From Desulfobacterales bacterium (GTDB lineage Bacteria; Desulfobacterota; Desulfobacteria; Desulfobacterales; UBA11574), in NCBI GenBank assembly GCA_030145595.1, contig JAQYVG010000174.1:1-7191 (forward strand): a stretch of DNA of 7,191 bases. Direction: 5' to 3'. Below the pieces are notes generated by a model. It had not been told where the DNA came from and made no database searches. It saw only the letters and a list, made by a program, of their open reading frames with translations. Shown piece by piece: positions 6,918-7,191 of this stretch (its first letter is position 1; every line of letters starts with the position of its first letter). Position numbers and translations under genes: made by a program.

Positions 6918-6979
6918 TCGCAGCTTCATTGTCTCTCGCCCGCTTCGCTCGAGCTCTCAGAGATCACAGAGGTAAATTT

Positions 6980-7038
6980 TTTAGTCTGATTTTTTGAGCC
7001 CCGTTAAAAACGGGACAGGCCTTCAAAATCAGACTAAA
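6980..7038. repeat. Nested inverted repeat between the GxxExxY gene and the metal-binding-protein gene
   Basis: Outer arms 6980-6993 (TTTAGTCTGATTTT) and 7025-7038 are a perfect 14-bp inverted pair. Inside them CCCGTT (7000-7005) and AACGGG (7009-7014) form a second six-bp stem with a three-base AAA loop. The structure begins four bases after the GxxExxY stop. It could end that transcript, but no clean U tract follows on the minus strand (the next bases are mainly A), so it is listed as a repeat rather than a terminator. A small palindromic mobile or REP-like repeat is an alternative that only a genome-wide search could test. Confidence 0.7.
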
Positions 7039-7041
7039 TGC

Positions 7042-7191
7042 TCAGCCCGTTTCCTGCGGGGTATTGATTATCCTCGTTATGCCGTCTTTGAGCAAAGATT
7101 CGTTAAAATTTATCAGCAAGCCAAGCGGCTTGTTCGCCAAACGCAAGTATGTTAAGAGTTGTTTTTTGTGTACAGGCTGAACACTTTCCAC
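7042..7191 (-). CDS. GxxExxY-family protein, C-terminal 49 residues only
   Basis: An open frame enters from the right edge and stops at TGA 7044-7042, giving 49 residues. The segment PVHKKQLLTYLRLANKPLGL, then LINFNESLLKDGITRIIN, is the conserved C-terminal half of GxxExxY proteins. These are small proteins of about 125 residues related to the PD-(D/E)XK nuclease fold (PDDEXK_3). The eponymous motif and any catalytic residues lie outside the window. The function of the family is not established. In this frame the chain ends TPQETG, slightly past the usual conserved end. It is upstream of the metal-binding-protein gene in the same direction, but the hairpin and about 70 bases of leader separate them, so it is probably an independent transcription unit. 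Confidence 0.85.
   Translation of the reverse strand: MESVQPVHKKQLLTYLRLANKPLGLLINFNESLLKDGITRIINTPQETG

Noticed and set aside
6907..6979. Search for a Zur/Fur-type operator or clear promoter upstream of the metal-binding-protein gene
   Set aside because: No AT-rich dyad resembling a Zur or Fur box and no well-spaced -35/-10 pair could be supported. The segment is an AG-rich leader with short palindromes such as GCTCGAGC.
7046..7060. Small hairpin CCCG...CGGG at the end of the GxxExxY gene
   Set aside because: It is a four-bp stem lying in the coding sequence, too short to stand out from chance.

Overview
The window suggests a Gram-negative bacterium. It encodes a C-terminally signed outer-membrane beta-barrel, an AsmA-type inter-membrane protein, a lipoprotein and periplasmic binding proteins. 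Moderate base composition together with a GxxExxY-family gene would fit a sulfate-reducing or related deltaproteobacterial lineage (Desulfobacterota), but that assignment is a guess from gene content. All supportable genes lie on the minus strand, so transcription runs from high to low coordinates.

Right end (7191 to about 6907): the last 49 codons of a GxxExxY-family protein enter from outside and stop at 7042. A large nested inverted repeat (6980-7038) follows, then about 70 bases of leader before the next gene.

Centre (6906 to 1338): three tightly packed genes with 9-28 base gaps look like one operon. They encode a TroA/ZnuA-type periplasmic metal-binding protein, a phosphate-selective-porin-family (OprO/OprP-like) outer-membrane channel, and a long AsmA-family protein. 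Read together they form an envelope set: a pore in the outer membrane, a solute catcher in the periplasm, and a tethered groove protein of the kind linked to lipid traffic and outer-membrane homeostasis. No ABC permease or ATPase is visible. The binding protein appears to lack two of the histidines that usually bind metal, so its ligand is uncertain.

Left part (1337 to 1): a perfect 16-bp inverted repeat (1204-1240) probably ends the operon. A sigma70-like promoter (1160-1188) follows it. Next come a small exported DUF2845-type protein (798-1103) and, 30 bases later, a lipoprotein of the family 3 (polar amino acid) solute-binding proteins (1-767), which runs off the left edge. Both genes have strong Shine-Dalgarno sequences, unlike the porin and AsmA genes.

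I found no tRNA, rRNA, CRISPR array, transposase or phage gene. Nothing in the window is clearly a new molecular system. The most unusual points are the variant metal-binding protein and its grouping with a porin and an AsmA protein.
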